A program made the position numbers and the translations under genes. Positions 54,882-64,000 of a DNA stretch of 64,000 nt are shown one piece after another (the first letter of the stretch is position 1; the number at the start of each line of letters is the position of its first letter). Below the pieces are notes generated by a model. It ran no database searches. It was not told the origin of the DNA and saw only the letters and a program-made list of their open reading frames with translations. Source of the stretch: Qipengyuania gaetbuli (GTDB lineage: Bacteria; Pseudomonadota; Alphaproteobacteria; Sphingomonadales; Sphingomonadaceae); NCBI RefSeq assembly GCF_009827315.1, contig NZ_WTYF01000004.1, positions 1,178,001-1,242,000 of the forward strand. Direction: 5' to 3'.

Positions 54882-55556
54882 TCAGTGGCTGTCGTAGACA
54901 TACCCCATCGAACGCACGGTCCTGATCGGATCTCCTGCACCAACGGCCCGCAGCGCCCGGCGCAGTCGGCCGATCCAAACGTCCACGGTCCGCTCGTCTA
55001 TCGGGGGTTCCTGCTTGCCGAGCCCGTCGATCAAGTCCTGCCGTGACAGGACGCGGTCGGCATTCTCGGCGAAATAGCGCAGGAGGCGGAATTCGTTGGG
55101 CCGCAGCGATATGGCCTTGCCGGCCCAGCGTGCCTGCAATGCGCCCATGTCGATTTCCAGCTCGCCCAGCATGAACGGTCGCCCGGCAATAAGGCCGGTC
55201 TTGCCCGTCCCCAGCGCGAGCACGCGATCAAGCACCGTGGTGCGATCGACCGGACCGACGAGGTAATCGTCGGCGCCGGCGGCCAGCGCGCGCCGCTTGT
55301 CTTCAGCATCGCAGCTTTCGAGCACCATGGTGATATGCGCATGGGCCGTGCGCGGGTCTGCGCGCAGGCGGCGGCACATCTCGAGGCCCGAGAGATCCTC
55401 CAGCACCCAGTCGACGAAAGCGCATATCGGCCCCTCGATCAGCCGTTGCGGGCCGGCGGGCGTCAGCCGGTCGAAGCGGTAGATCGCCTCGCCGTGATCG
55501 AATTCCGGAAAATTGGCCCCATTCTCGTCGGTCATGAGGATCGTAATGACTTCCAC
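54882..55556 (-). CDS. PhoB-like winged-helix response regulator with altered receiver
   Basis: A 224-residue OmpR/PhoB-type regulator. The DNA-binding domain (about 125-222) strongly resembles PhoB: LRPNEFRLLRYF, ERTVDVWIGRLRRAL, IRTVRSMGYVYDS. The receiver (1-115) keeps Asp10/Glu11 and the phospho-acceptor Asp49, but the conserved Thr/Ser after strand 4 is Leu79 and the conserved Lys before the Pro is Gly101. GTG at 55556 is chosen because AAGGG lies 8 nt upstream; a GTG three codons earlier and an ATG at 55535 are alternatives. No kinase gene is adjacent. Two GTCACAT repeats, 11 bp apart, lie 47-64 bp upstream. Confidence 0.8.
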   Translation of the reverse strand: MEVITILMTDENGANFPEFDHGEAIYRFDRLTPAGPQRLIEGPICAFVDWVLEDLSGLEMCRRLRADPRTAHAHITMVLESCDAEDKRRALAAGADDYLVGPVDRTTVLDRVLALGTGKTGLIAGRPFMLGELEIDMGALQARWAGKAISLRPNEFRLLRYFAENADRVLSRQDLIDGLGKQEPPIDERTVDVWIGRLRRALRAVGAGDPIRTVRSMGYVYDSH

Positions 55557-55602
55557 CCGCAGCACCCTTCAGCCCCGTTGCAGAGGCTTCGATGGCGCAC
55601 GG

Positions 55603-55620
55603 ATGTGACTGCGATGTGAC
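55603..55620 (-). promoter_or_regulatory. Pho-box-like direct repeat upstream of the regulator gene
   Basis: On the minus strand GTCACAT occurs twice with an 11-bp period, the spacing of PhoB-type half-sites, resembling the alphaproteobacterial pattern CTGTCAT-N4-CTGTCAT. It lies 47 bp upstream of the chosen GTG, suggesting autoregulation. Confidence 0.5.
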
Positions 55621-55640
55621 CGTAAAAGGCGGGTTGTAAC

Positions 55641-55675
55641 AAAACGGCGCCCGACCCGATCAGGGACGGACGCCG
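55641..55675 (-). terminator. rho-independent terminator of clpX
   Basis: A 13-pair stem (CGGCG... against ...CGCCG, with one G-U pair and one T/A-type mismatch) and a 5-nt loop, followed on the minus strand by TTTTG. It begins 28 bp after the clpX stop. Confidence 0.75.
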
Positions 55676-55703
55676 CCGGTTGTTTGCTTGGACGAAAAGC
55701 GGT

Positions 55704-56969
<1,266 letters not shown>

Positions 56970-57163
56970 ATCCTGCTCTGTCCCGCTGTTTCTCCCGTTT
57001 TACGGGGATTCGCCGACATTAGGCCGGTGCGGGATTGGGTCAATATCATAGGTACAGTCATCCCCTTGCCACAAGCTGAAGCGGCAAGGTTGCCCAAATC
57101 CTACGACGATTTCGCAACAGTCCGGTTGCGGGACGGTAAAAACCGCTCCGCCACGGTGCTGTC

Positions 57164-57877
57164 TTACTCGGGCGCGCCGCCCGAGCCCTTGTCTTCGTCC
57201 TTGGTCGGCTCCTCGCCGCCTTCGGTTTCCGGACGGGCTTCGAAAACCTTGTCCACGATGCCGAACTTCATCGCTTCGTCGGCTTCGAGGAAGGTGTCGC
57301 GGTCCATCGCCTTCTCGATCGCGGTGAGGCTCTGGCCGGTATACTTTACGTAAAGATCGTTCATGCGCTTGCGGATGCGCAGGATCTCGCGAGCCTGGAT
57401 CTCGATGTCCGACGCCATGCCGCGTGCACCGCCCGAGGGCTGGTGGACCATGATACGGGCGTTGGGCAGCGCGATACGCATGCCGGGCTCGCCCGCCGCC
57501 AGCAGGAAGCTGCCCATCGAGGCGGCCTGGCCGATGCAGACGGTCGAAACGCGCGGCTTGATGTACTGCATGGTGTCGTGGATCGCCATGCCGGCCGTCA
57601 CCACGCCGCCGGGCGAATTGATGTACATGCTGATCGGCTTCGAAGGGTTCTCGCTCTCGAGGAAGAGCAGCTGCGCCACGATCAGCGACGCCATGTTGTC
57701 TTCCACCTGGCCGGTCACGAAGACGATACGTTCGCGCAGCAGGCGGCTGAAGATGTCGAAGGCCCGTTCGCCCCGGCTCGACTGCTCGACCACCGTGGGC
57801 ACCAGCGCCCCGGTTACGGGGTCGTGGGTGAACTGGCCCTGGGTGCCGTGCGCATCGTTGCCGAACAGGTTGATCAT
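57164..57877 (-). CDS. clpP: ATP-dependent Clp protease proteolytic subunit ClpP
   Basis: A 237-residue serine protease forming the 14-mer chamber. The triad is Ser120 (IGQAASMGS), His145 (IMVHQPSGG) and Asp194 (MDRDTF). It is about 30 residues longer than E. coli ClpP, mostly an N-terminal lead (1-25) and an acidic C-terminal tail. It lies 194 bp upstream of clpX on the same strand. The trigger factor gene, its usual upstream neighbour, is 5.3 kb away beyond three genes on the other strand. Confidence 0.97.
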   Translation of the reverse strand: MINLFGNDAHGTQGQFTHDPVTGALVPTVVEQSSRGERAFDIFSRLLRERIVFVTGQVEDNMASLIVAQLLFLESENPSKPISMYINSPGGVVTAGMAIHDTMQYIKPRVSTVCIGQAASMGSFLLAAGEPGMRIALPNARIMVHQPSGGARGMASDIEIQAREILRIRKRMNDLYVKYTGQSLTAIEKAMDRDTFLEADEAMKFGIVDKVFEARPETEGGEEPTKDEDKGSGGAPE

Positions 57878-57907
57878 GTAGGTCCTCGTCTGGATTGGTT
57901 CGGGCCT

Positions 57908-57936
57908 ATGTCGCGATAGCTGGCAGGATGTTCAAG
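57908..57936 (-). promoter_or_regulatory. candidate heat-shock (sigma-32) promoter of clpP
   Basis: On the minus strand CTTGAA at 57936-57931 is followed, after 17 nt, by CGACAT at 57913-57908, loosely matching CTTGAA and CCCCAT of RpoH promoters. It lies about 30 bp ahead of clpP, a known RpoH target in other bacteria. The -10 match is partial. Confidence 0.35.
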
Positions 57937-58053
57937 GCCTTTAACCACCCCGCCAGTCCGCACCTGTGGGTTCCATGTCGTTCGTCGGGGGACAAAGCGC
58001 TTCGTCGGCATCGATCCCGTTTTGGTCGAAGGTCGATTCAAGCAATCGGCTAC

Positions 58054-58070
58054 GGTTGTAAACGACAACC
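58054..58070 (+). promoter_or_regulatory. inverted repeat directly before the receptor start codon
   Basis: GGTTGT, AAACG, ACAACC is a perfect 6-bp inverted repeat ending on the base before the ATG at 58071, where a ribosome binding site would normally be. It could be an operator or a translation-controlling hairpin. Confidence 0.35.
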
Positions 58071-60185
58071 ATGGAGAGAACGACAAAACAGCCATTTCGC
58101 AGGACTTTAGCGCTCACGACGACCGCGATTGCGGCGTTGATCGCAAGCCCTGCCCTTGCGCGGAACACCGCACCTACCAATCCCGCTCCGCCCAGCGAAC
58201 CCGCACCCGCCACCACCGGTGCGCGGGTGTTCGAACCGTCCTATTTCGACCAGTTCGCGCCGCGCAATGCACTCGACATGGTCAGCCGCATCCCGGGCTT
58301 CACCATTTCGGGCGGCAACGACAACGGCCAGCGCGGTCTCGGCCAGGCGAACCAGAACGTGCTGGTCAACGGCCAGCGGTTTTCCAGCAAGTCCGACAGC
58401 CTGCGCGACCAGTTGGCGCGCATTTCCGCCGACGACGTCGTGCGGATCGAGCTGGTCGACGGCAACATGCTGGAAATTCCCGGCCTCACCGGCCTCGTCG
58501 CCAATGTGATCTACGAGAATACCGGCGCATCGGGCCAGTTTCGCTGGAACACCGGCTTTCGCGCGCACAATACCGAGGCGCAGCTCTACGGCGGCGAAAT
58601 TTCGCTTTCGGGCACCAGCGGCAAGCTCGACTTCACCGTGGCCCTTTCGAACGACAACAACCGCTTCGGCGCAGACGGTCCGACATGGATCTACGGCCCT
58701 GACGGTGCGCTGCTAGAAGAGCAGAGCACGAAGTTTTCCGGCGGGTTCGACAATCCCAAGCTCGCCACGAACTTCACCTACCGCTTCAGCGAACACACCA
58801 TCGCCAATCTCAATCTGAGTTACGGCGAAGACTTCTTCTTCCGCGACGAGCCGGAAATTGGCACGCCAGTCAGCGGCCCCATGCGCTTTCGCGACGTGGT
58901 GGTGCGCGAGAACGGCCCCGAATACGAAATCGGCGGCGATATCGAATTCCCTCTCGGCCCGGGCAAGCTCAAGCTGATCGGGCTGGAGCGGTACGAACGC
59001 GACAATTTCTCGAGCGAAGTAGTCGACAGTTTCGACGACGGGTCTCTACCCACCGGCTCCCGCTACGAGCAGACCAACGGCATTGGCGAACGTATCGGCA
59101 GGTTCGAATACGGCTGGTCGATGCTGGACGCGGACTGGCAATTGTCGGGCGAGGCGGCTTTCAACCGGCTCGACCGGGCAGCTTCGCTGTTCACGCTGGC
59201 ACCGGACGGCCGGTTCGAGCCGGTCCCCTTCCCCTTCGGCAACGGCGAGGTGAGCGAGGACCGCTATGAAGGTGCCTTGAGCTTTTCCAAGGCGATCACG
59301 CCGAAATTGTCCGTGCAGGCGATCGCCTCGGGCGAATTCTCGACCATCGAGCAGACCGGCGTTGCCGCCAATTCGCGCAGCTTCCGGCGCCCCAAGGGCT
59401 CGCTCGCCTTCACGTGGAAGCCCGAGGGGGATTTCGACGTCTCGCTGACCGCCGCGCGGCGGGTGAGCCAGCTTTCCTTCGGCGACTTCCTCGCCAGCGT
59501 CTCGCTCAACGAGGACAACGAGAATGGCGGCAACAACGAGCTCGTCCCCTACCAGAGCTGGGACCTCGAACTGGAGGTCAACAAGGGGCTGGGCGCATGG
59601 GGATCGCTCAAGTTCCAGGCACGCCAGGCCTGGTTCGAGGATTTCATCGACTGGTTCCCGCTGCCCGACGGGCGCGAGGCACGCGGCAATATCGGCGATG
59701 CCGACCGCCTGCATCTCGCACTTTCCGGCACGATCAAGTTCGACCCCATGGGCCTCGAAGGTGCCCGCTTCGATTTCGAGGCGGTGAAGCGCTGGATGAG
59801 CGTGACCGACCCCTTCACCGGAGAAGACCGACCCTTCTCCTACGATCTGATCGACAGCTTCTCGGGCGATTTCCGCCACGACATTCCGGATACGGACTTC
59901 GCGTATGGTGCAGGCGTCTTCACGAACAACCAGGCGCCCTATTCGCGGCGCTACGAGATCGGACGCAACTGGGAAGGGCCGACCTTCGCCAATGTGTTCA
60001 TCGAGCACAAGGACGTGATGGGCCTGACCGTGCGCGCACTCGTCGGTAACGTGCTGGGGGCCCGCAACTACTTCGAACGCACGGTTTTCGACGGGTCGCG
60101 GCCCGATGGCGACGTCCTGTTCCGCGAAGTGACCGACCGGCGTATCGGCCCGATCTTCCGCTTCACGGTGAGCGGCGACTTCTAA
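58071..60185 (+). CDS. TonB-dependent receptor-like outer-membrane protein (short plug type)
   Basis: A 704-residue outer-membrane receptor. Signal peptide about 1-30 (ending SPALA). The plug (about 55-150) has the VFEPSYFDQFAPRNALDMV... and RIPGFTISGGND pattern (about 52-82), then QNVLVNGQRFSSKSD and VVRIELVDGN, a subtype common in sphingomonads. A clear TonB box is not seen before the plug. The barrel runs to the terminal RIGPIFRFTVSGDF. It has no obvious ribosome binding site. It begins a plus-strand group of three between clpP and tig. Confidence 0.88.
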   Translation: MERTTKQPFRRTLALTTTAIAALIASPALARNTAPTNPAPPSEPAPATTGARVFEPSYFDQFAPRNALDMVSRIPGFTISGGNDNGQRGLGQANQNVLVNGQRFSSKSDSLRDQLARISADDVVRIELVDGNMLEIPGLTGLVANVIYENTGASGQFRWNTGFRAHNTEAQLYGGEISLSGTSGKLDFTVALSNDNNRFGADGPTWIYGPDGALLEEQSTKFSGGFDNPKLATNFTYRFSEHTIANLNLSYGEDFFFRDEPEIGTPVSGPMRFRDVVVRENGPEYEIGGDIEFPLGPGKLKLIGLERYERDNFSSEVVDSFDDGSLPTGSRYEQTNGIGERIGRFEYGWSMLDADWQLSGEAAFNRLDRAASLFTLAPDGRFEPVPFPFGNGEVSEDRYEGALSFSKAITPKLSVQAIASGEFSTIEQTGVAANSRSFRRPKGSLAFTWKPEGDFDVSLTAARRVSQLSFGDFLASVSLNEDNENGGNNELVPYQSWDLELEVNKGLGAWGSLKFQARQAWFEDFIDWFPLPDGREARGNIGDADRLHLALSGTIKFDPMGLEGARFDFEAVKRWMSVTDPFTGEDRPFSYDLIDSFSGDFRHDIPDTDFAYGAGVFTNNQAPYSRRYEIGRNWEGPTFANVFIEHKDVMGLTVRALVGNVLGARNYFERTVFDGSRPDGDVLFREVTDRRIGPIFRFTVSGDF

Positions 60186-60225
60186 GCGCGTTTGCAAAGC
60201 GGCGGCCCTGTGGCAGGAAGGCGGC

Positions 60226-61767
60226 ATGACGCCTCGCCTGCTCAGCGCCGCCGCGCTTCTCGCCGCCGCCTCCCCGCTTGCCGCGCAGGAGGTTGCCACC
60301 CCGCCCGTGGCCGAACGCTCCGCCGCTGACGGCGAAAGGCTTTCGCCGGGCGATACCGCCGCTCGCTATGCCGAGCGGATCGCGGCAATCGACGATGCAG
60401 GGCCGATGCTCAATTCGGTCATCGTCTACGATACCAATCCGCGTGACGGTGCAGACGCGCTGGGCGGCGCAAGCCTGCTGGCCGGCCGCACAGTGCTGGT
60501 GAAGGACAATATCGAGACAAGCGAATGGGCCACCACGGCTGGCAGCCTCGCCCTGATCGGCAACAAGACCGGTCGTGATGCGCCCCTCATTGCCAATCTG
60601 CGCCGCAATGGTGGTTTCGTCCTGGGCAAGACCAATCTCTCCGAATGGGCAAATATCCGCGACAATGATTCCACCAGCGGGTGGAGCGCGGTGGGCGGAC
60701 TGACCCGCAATCCCCACGCCATCGACCGTAACGCCTGCGGCTCGTCTTCGGGCAGCGGCGCGGCAGTGGCAGCAGGCCTCGCCTGGGCCGCCATCGGGAC
60801 CGAGACCAACGGATCGATCACCTGCCCAGCGAGCATCAACGGCATCGTCGGTTTCAAGCCCAGCGTGGGACTTGTCAGCCGCACCCATGTCGTGCCGATT
60901 TCGAGCACGCAGGACACGGCGGGACCGATGACGCAGAGCGTCGCCGATGCGGCACTGCTGCTGAGCGCCATTGCGGGCGAGGACAGCGTGGATGCGGCCA
61001 CCATCGGCGTGCCGCGCCGGGCGGACTATTGGTCGGGCCTTGGCGATTTCAGCCTGCAGGGCGTGCGGATCGGCGTCATGCGCAAGCAGGTCGGCAATCG
61101 CGACGATCTGAAGGACGTCTTCGAGACAGCCCTCGGGGACCTCGAAAGAGCAGGAGCGATCCTCGTCGACATCGAGTTCGATCCGAACTCCGAAATGTAC
61201 GGTGACAGCTTCACCGTGCTGATGTTCGAATTGCGCGAGGAAATGGGCAAATACCTCGCCAGCCTGCCGGGCGAAAACCTGCCCCGCAGCTTGGCCGAGC
61301 TCATCGCCTTCAACACCTACAATGCGGGCGAGGAAATGCGCTGGTTCGGGCAGGACCTGTTCGAGCTTGCGGAAACCACCACCGACCGCGCCGCTTACGA
61401 AATGGCGCGCGAGAATGCCGTGCGCATCGCGGGCGTCGAGACGCTCGACAAGCTAATGGCGGACAATGACGTGGCCTTTCTGGTAGCTCCCACCCGCGGC
61501 CCCTCGTGGACGACCGATCTTGTCAACGGCGACAATTTCAATGGCAGCATCGGCTTCGGATCGCCTGCAGCGATTGCGGGCTATCCGCACCTGACCGTGC
61601 CGATGGGCCAGATCGAGGCCCTGCCGGTCGGCATCAGTTTCTTCGGCGGCAAGTGGCGCGATTTCGACGTCCTGCAGCTGGGCGCCGCCTACGAACGCGT
61701 CCGCAGCGCCGAACTGGCAACGCCATCGCTGGAACGGTGGAGTCCCCCGGCAGAGGCGGACAAGTAA
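60226..61767 (+). CDS. secreted amidase, amidase-signature family
   Basis: A 513-residue exported hydrolase of amide bonds. Signal peptide 1-20 (ending PLAAQ). The catalytic Lys-Ser-Ser set is visible: Lys93 in VLVKDNIE, cis-Ser173 in CGSSSGSGAA, and nucleophile Ser197 in TETNGSITCPA. FKPSVGLVSR follows, as in peptide amidases and related enzymes. The substrate is unknown; exported relatives act on peptide amides or N-acyl compounds. It lies 40 bp after the receptor and 6 bp before the antiporter gene, so the three may form an operon. Confidence 0.92.
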   Translation: MTPRLLSAAALLAAASPLAAQEVATPPVAERSAADGERLSPGDTAARYAERIAAIDDAGPMLNSVIVYDTNPRDGADALGGASLLAGRTVLVKDNIETSEWATTAGSLALIGNKTGRDAPLIANLRRNGGFVLGKTNLSEWANIRDNDSTSGWSAVGGLTRNPHAIDRNACGSSSGSGAAVAAGLAWAAIGTETNGSITCPASINGIVGFKPSVGLVSRTHVVPISSTQDTAGPMTQSVADAALLLSAIAGEDSVDAATIGVPRRADYWSGLGDFSLQGVRIGVMRKQVGNRDDLKDVFETALGDLERAGAILVDIEFDPNSEMYGDSFTVLMFELREEMGKYLASLPGENLPRSLAELIAFNTYNAGEEMRWFGQDLFELAETTTDRAAYEMARENAVRIAGVETLDKLMADNDVAFLVAPTRGPSWTTDLVNGDNFNGSIGFGSPAAIAGYPHLTVPMGQIEALPVGISFFGGKWRDFDVLQLGAAYERVRSAELATPSLERWSPPAEADK

Positions 61768-61773
61768 GCGCGG

Positions 61774-63141
61774 ATGGAATTCGATCCGCGCATCTTCCTG
61801 TTCGTCCTGTTCGGTCTCGGGCTGACCCTCGCGGTCACGCTGGAAAAGTGGCTGGCAAAATACTGGCTGTCGCTTCCCATCGTCTATGTGGCGGCGGGTT
61901 ATCTCGTCTTCTCGCTCCCGATCGGATTGCCGCACATCAACCCGACCGTCGACGGCTTCGATGCGGTGGCCCTCGAATATGTGACAGAGTTCATCGTCAT
62001 CGCCTCGCTGATGGCGGCGGGCATCGCGATCGACCGCCCGGTCAGCTGGAAGAACTGGGGCCAGATCTGGCCCTTGCTGCTGGTGGCCATGCCGCTGACA
62101 ATCGCAGCGGTGGCCTGGCTCGGCTGGTGGGCACTGGGCCTTGCGCCTGCCTCCGCCTTGCTGCTGGGGGCGGCGATGGCACCGACCGACCCGGTGCTTG
62201 CCCGCAGCGTCCAGGTAGGCCCGCCGGGCGAGAACAAGCGGCACGACGTACGCTTCTCGCTCACCGTCGAGGCAGGCCTCAACGACGGCCTCGCCTTTCC
62301 TTTCACCTACCTCGCGATTGCCGCGGTCGGCATGAGTTCGCTCGGCGCCTGGACGCTGGAGTGGGCTGCGCTCGACCTCGTCTGGCGGATCGTCGCGGGC
62401 GTCGCGATGGGCTGGGCCGTGGGCCGCGCGGGCGCCTGGTACGTGTTCGAGCGCGAGGCTGACGCTCCTATCGAAGAACTGGAGAACGAAGAGGACAGCG
62501 GCGTCGACCAGCCGACCTATTCGACCAGCGAAGGGCTGATCGTGCTCGGCACGCTCCTGCTTGCCTATGGGCTTGCGGAGATGGTCGAAGGCTATGGCTT
62601 CATCGCCGTCTTTGTCGGGGCGGTCACGGCCCGGCAGCGCGAGAACCGCAGCCGCTATCACAAGCTGAGCCACCACTTCATCGACCAGATCGAGCAGATC
62701 GTGCTGGTCGCGGTGCTGTTCGGGTTCGGCGCCATGCTGGCAAGCGGGGTGCTGGACGCGCTGACCTGGCCGGCCGCGCTGGTGGGGCTTGCACTGATCT
62801 TCGTCATCCGCCCGGTTGCGGGGCTGATGGCGGAAGCGAATTGCAACCTGCCGCTGGTCGGCAAGCTCACCGTCGCCTTCCTCGGCGTGCGGGGGATGGG
62901 GTCGATCTACTACCTCGCCTACGGGCAGAACCACGCCGATTTCCAAGGGCTGGACCTGCTCTGGGCGCTGGCGAGCTTCATCATCCTCACCTCGATCGTC
63001 GTGCACGGCATCCTTGCAGGGCCGCTGATCCGCCATGCGGAGCGTCGCAACGCGCATATCCATGACGGGCAGGAAGACACGATCGATCGCCTCACTCCCG
63101 AAAGCAGGAGCTTGAGGGTGCAGCCCGATCCCAAGCTCTAG
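61774..63141 (+). CDS. CPA1-type sodium/proton antiporter
   Basis: A 455-residue inner-membrane exchanger of the Na+/H+ CPA1 family. About 12 hydrophobic segments, with the ion-binding region AMAPTDPVLARSVQVG (about 132-147) and FSLTVEAGLNDGLAFPF (about 160-176) that contains the conserved Asp. FLGVRGMGSIYYLAYG near 368-385 is also characteristic. A charged cytosolic loop lies near 230-250. It follows the amidase by 6 bp. Its specificity (Na+ or K+) cannot be told. Confidence 0.92.
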   Translation: MEFDPRIFLFVLFGLGLTLAVTLEKWLAKYWLSLPIVYVAAGYLVFSLPIGLPHINPTVDGFDAVALEYVTEFIVIASLMAAGIAIDRPVSWKNWGQIWPLLLVAMPLTIAAVAWLGWWALGLAPASALLLGAAMAPTDPVLARSVQVGPPGENKRHDVRFSLTVEAGLNDGLAFPFTYLAIAAVGMSSLGAWTLEWAALDLVWRIVAGVAMGWAVGRAGAWYVFEREADAPIEELENEEDSGVDQPTYSTSEGLIVLGTLLLAYGLAEMVEGYGFIAVFVGAVTARQRENRSRYHKLSHHFIDQIEQIVLVAVLFGFGAMLASGVLDALTWPAALVGLALIFVIRPVAGLMAEANCNLPLVGKLTVAFLGVRGMGSIYYLAYGQNHADFQGLDLLWALASFIILTSIVVHGILAGPLIRHAERRNAHIHDGQEDTIDRLTPESRSLRVQPDPKL

Positions 63142-63154
63142 CGCGGCAGGCAAG

Positions 63155-63186
63155 CAAAAGGGCGGCCGGATCACTCCGACCGCCCT
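63155..63186 (-). terminator. terminator of tig
   Basis: AGGGCGG and CCGCCCT, continued by CGGA/TCCG past one mismatch, form a 12-position stem with a 4-nt loop, followed on the minus strand by TTTTG. It lies 21 bp after the tig stop and may also end the plus-strand antiporter transcript. Confidence 0.75.
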
Positions 63187-63207
63187 CGAATGCTTTTCGC
63201 CGAATGA

Positions 63208-64000
63208 TTACTTCTTGGCGGCAGGCTTCTTCGCAGGAGCCTTCTTGGCAGCGGGCTTCTTGGCCGCGGCCTTCTTGGCGGGAGCCTTCTTCTCGCCTTC
63301 GTCCTTCTTGGCGGCTGCCTTCTTCGCCGGAGCCTTCTTGGCCGGCTTCTCGTCGGCCTTCTTGTCTTCGGCCTTCTTGGCAGGAGCCTTCTTCTTGGCG
63401 GGGGCCTTCTTCTTGGCAGGCTTGGCCGCTTCGGCGGTTTCTTCCGCTTCGATGGCAGCTTCCAGTTCCTCGCGCGTCACTTCGCGGTCGGTGATTTCGG
63501 ACTTGTCGAACAGGAAGTCGACGACCTTGTCTTCGTAGAGCGGGGCGCGCAGCTGGGCGGCGGCCATCGGCTCCGACTGGACGTACTGGATGAAGCGTTC
63601 ACGGTCTTCGGCGCGGTACTGCTGGGCAGCCTGCTGGATGAGCATGCTCATTTCCTGCGAGGTGACCTGCACGTTGTTGGCCTGGCCGATTTCCGACAGC
63701 AGCAGGCCGAGGCGCACGCGGCGTTCGGCGATCGAGCGGTAGTCGTCCTTCTCGGCTTCTATTTCCTTCAGCATGGCTTCCGGATCGTCCGAACGGGCGG
63801 CTTCCTGCTGGAGCTGGGTCCAGATCTGATCGAACTCGGCATCCACCATGCCCTGCGGGACGGCGAAGTCGTGACCGGCAGCCAGCTGGTCGAGCAGCGA
63901 GCGCTTCATCTGGGTGCGGGTAAGGCCGGCAGTTTCCTGCTCGAGCTGGCCGCGCATCAGTTCCTTGAGCTTGTCGAGACCGTCGAGGCCGAAGTTCTTG
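63208..64000 (-). CDS. tig: trigger factor, C-terminal part (runs off the window)
   Basis: The last 264 codons of a ribosome-associated chaperone/prolyl isomerase; the 5' part lies beyond the window. Conserved C-terminal-domain stretches are visible: FGLDGLDKLKELMRGQLEQE, RTQMKRSLLDQLAAGHDFAVPQGMVDAEFD and SEIGQANNVQVTSQEMSMLIQQAAQQY (each part of the substrate cradle). Beyond the usual end there is a tail of about 75 residues made of Lys/Ala/Pro repeats (AKKAPAKK type), like a histone H1 tail. E. coli Tig has no such tail. It is on the same strand as clpP and clpX. Confidence 0.93.
   Translation of the reverse strand, partial: KNFGLDGLDKLKELMRGQLEQETAGLTRTQMKRSLLDQLAAGHDFAVPQGMVDAEFDQIWTQLQQEAARSDDPEAMLKEIEAEKDDYRSIAERRVRLGLLLSEIGQANNVQVTSQEMSMLIQQAAQQYRAEDRERFIQYVQSEPMAAAQLRAPLYEDKVVDFLFDKSEITDREVTREELEAAIEAEETAEAAKPAKKKAPAKKKAPAKKAEDKKADEKPAKKAPAKKAAAKKDEGEKKAPAKKAAAKKPAAKKAPAKKPAAKK

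Noticed and set aside
61453..63174. A 573-codon minus-strand open frame opposite the antiporter gene.
   Set aside because: Antisense shadow; rich in His, Arg and Gln runs typical of reversed alphaproteobacterial coding sequence.

Overview
The window is about 64 kb of GC-rich chromosome from an alphaproteobacterium, most likely Sphingomonadales and probably the Erythrobacteraceae (Erythrobacter/Qipengyuania type). This rests on gcrA, the DUF1476 ATPase inhibitor (zeta) gene, a crtW-crtZ ketocarotenoid pair, several large TonB-dependent receptors and the gene orders rimP-nusA-ylxR-infB-rbfA and tig/clpP/clpX. No taxonomic search was run. There is no insertion sequence, phage, CRISPR array or rRNA. 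Genes are packed tightly, with many ATGA and TGATG overlaps, and no gene-free stretch exceeds 300 bases.

Layout. 1-7.5 kb: Pro/Thr-rich anchored protein, queF, DUF1499 protein, FAD oxidoreductase, tRNA-Ala(CGC), ABC-2 permease, cell-cycle regulator gcrA, GGDEF enzyme, methyltransferase-like protein. 7.6-20.6 kb: the transcription/translation block, read on the minus strand as rimP-nusA-ylxR-infB-thioesterase-rbfA, then (after a plus-strand AbgT transporter) tdk-M50 protease-truB-rpsO-pnp. 20.8-24.8 kb: secreted subtilase, an orphan secretin and a secreted metalloprotease-like protein. 25-29.5 kb: a sigma-54 controlled phage-shock locus, with pspF divergent from a 50-aa gene, pspA, pspB, pspC and five further small PspB-like membrane/coiled-coil proteins plus a 57-aa protein. 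29.6-38.6 kb: SufE-like protein, small membrane proteins, crtZ-crtW, leuC/leuD, bolA-grxD, NUDIX hydrolase, tRNA-Arg(UCU) and a queuosine-precursor transporter. 38.7-41.7 kb: a large TonB-dependent receptor. 41.8-49.6 kb: a compact VirB-type type IV secretion locus (B1, B2, B3, B4, B6, B9, B10, B11) with no visible VirB5, B7, B8, VirD4 or relaxase. 49.8-55.6 kb: TPR-like protein, beta-helix lipoprotein, TonB-dependent receptor and a PhoB-like regulator with an altered receiver. 55.7-64 kb: clpX and clpP, then three plus-strand genes (receptor, secreted amidase, antiporter) between clpP and the trigger factor gene, which runs off the window.

How they work together. The rimP-to-rbfA and truB-rpsO-pnp blocks are housekeeping operons for ribosome and RNA function. 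The psp locus should sense and repair inner-membrane stress, and its run of PspB-like paralogues is the most unusual feature here. The VirB locus can encode most of a trans-envelope secretion machine but lacks parts normally thought essential. The lipoprotein/receptor/PhoB-like cluster looks like a regulated outer-membrane uptake system, with repeat arrays in its control regions.
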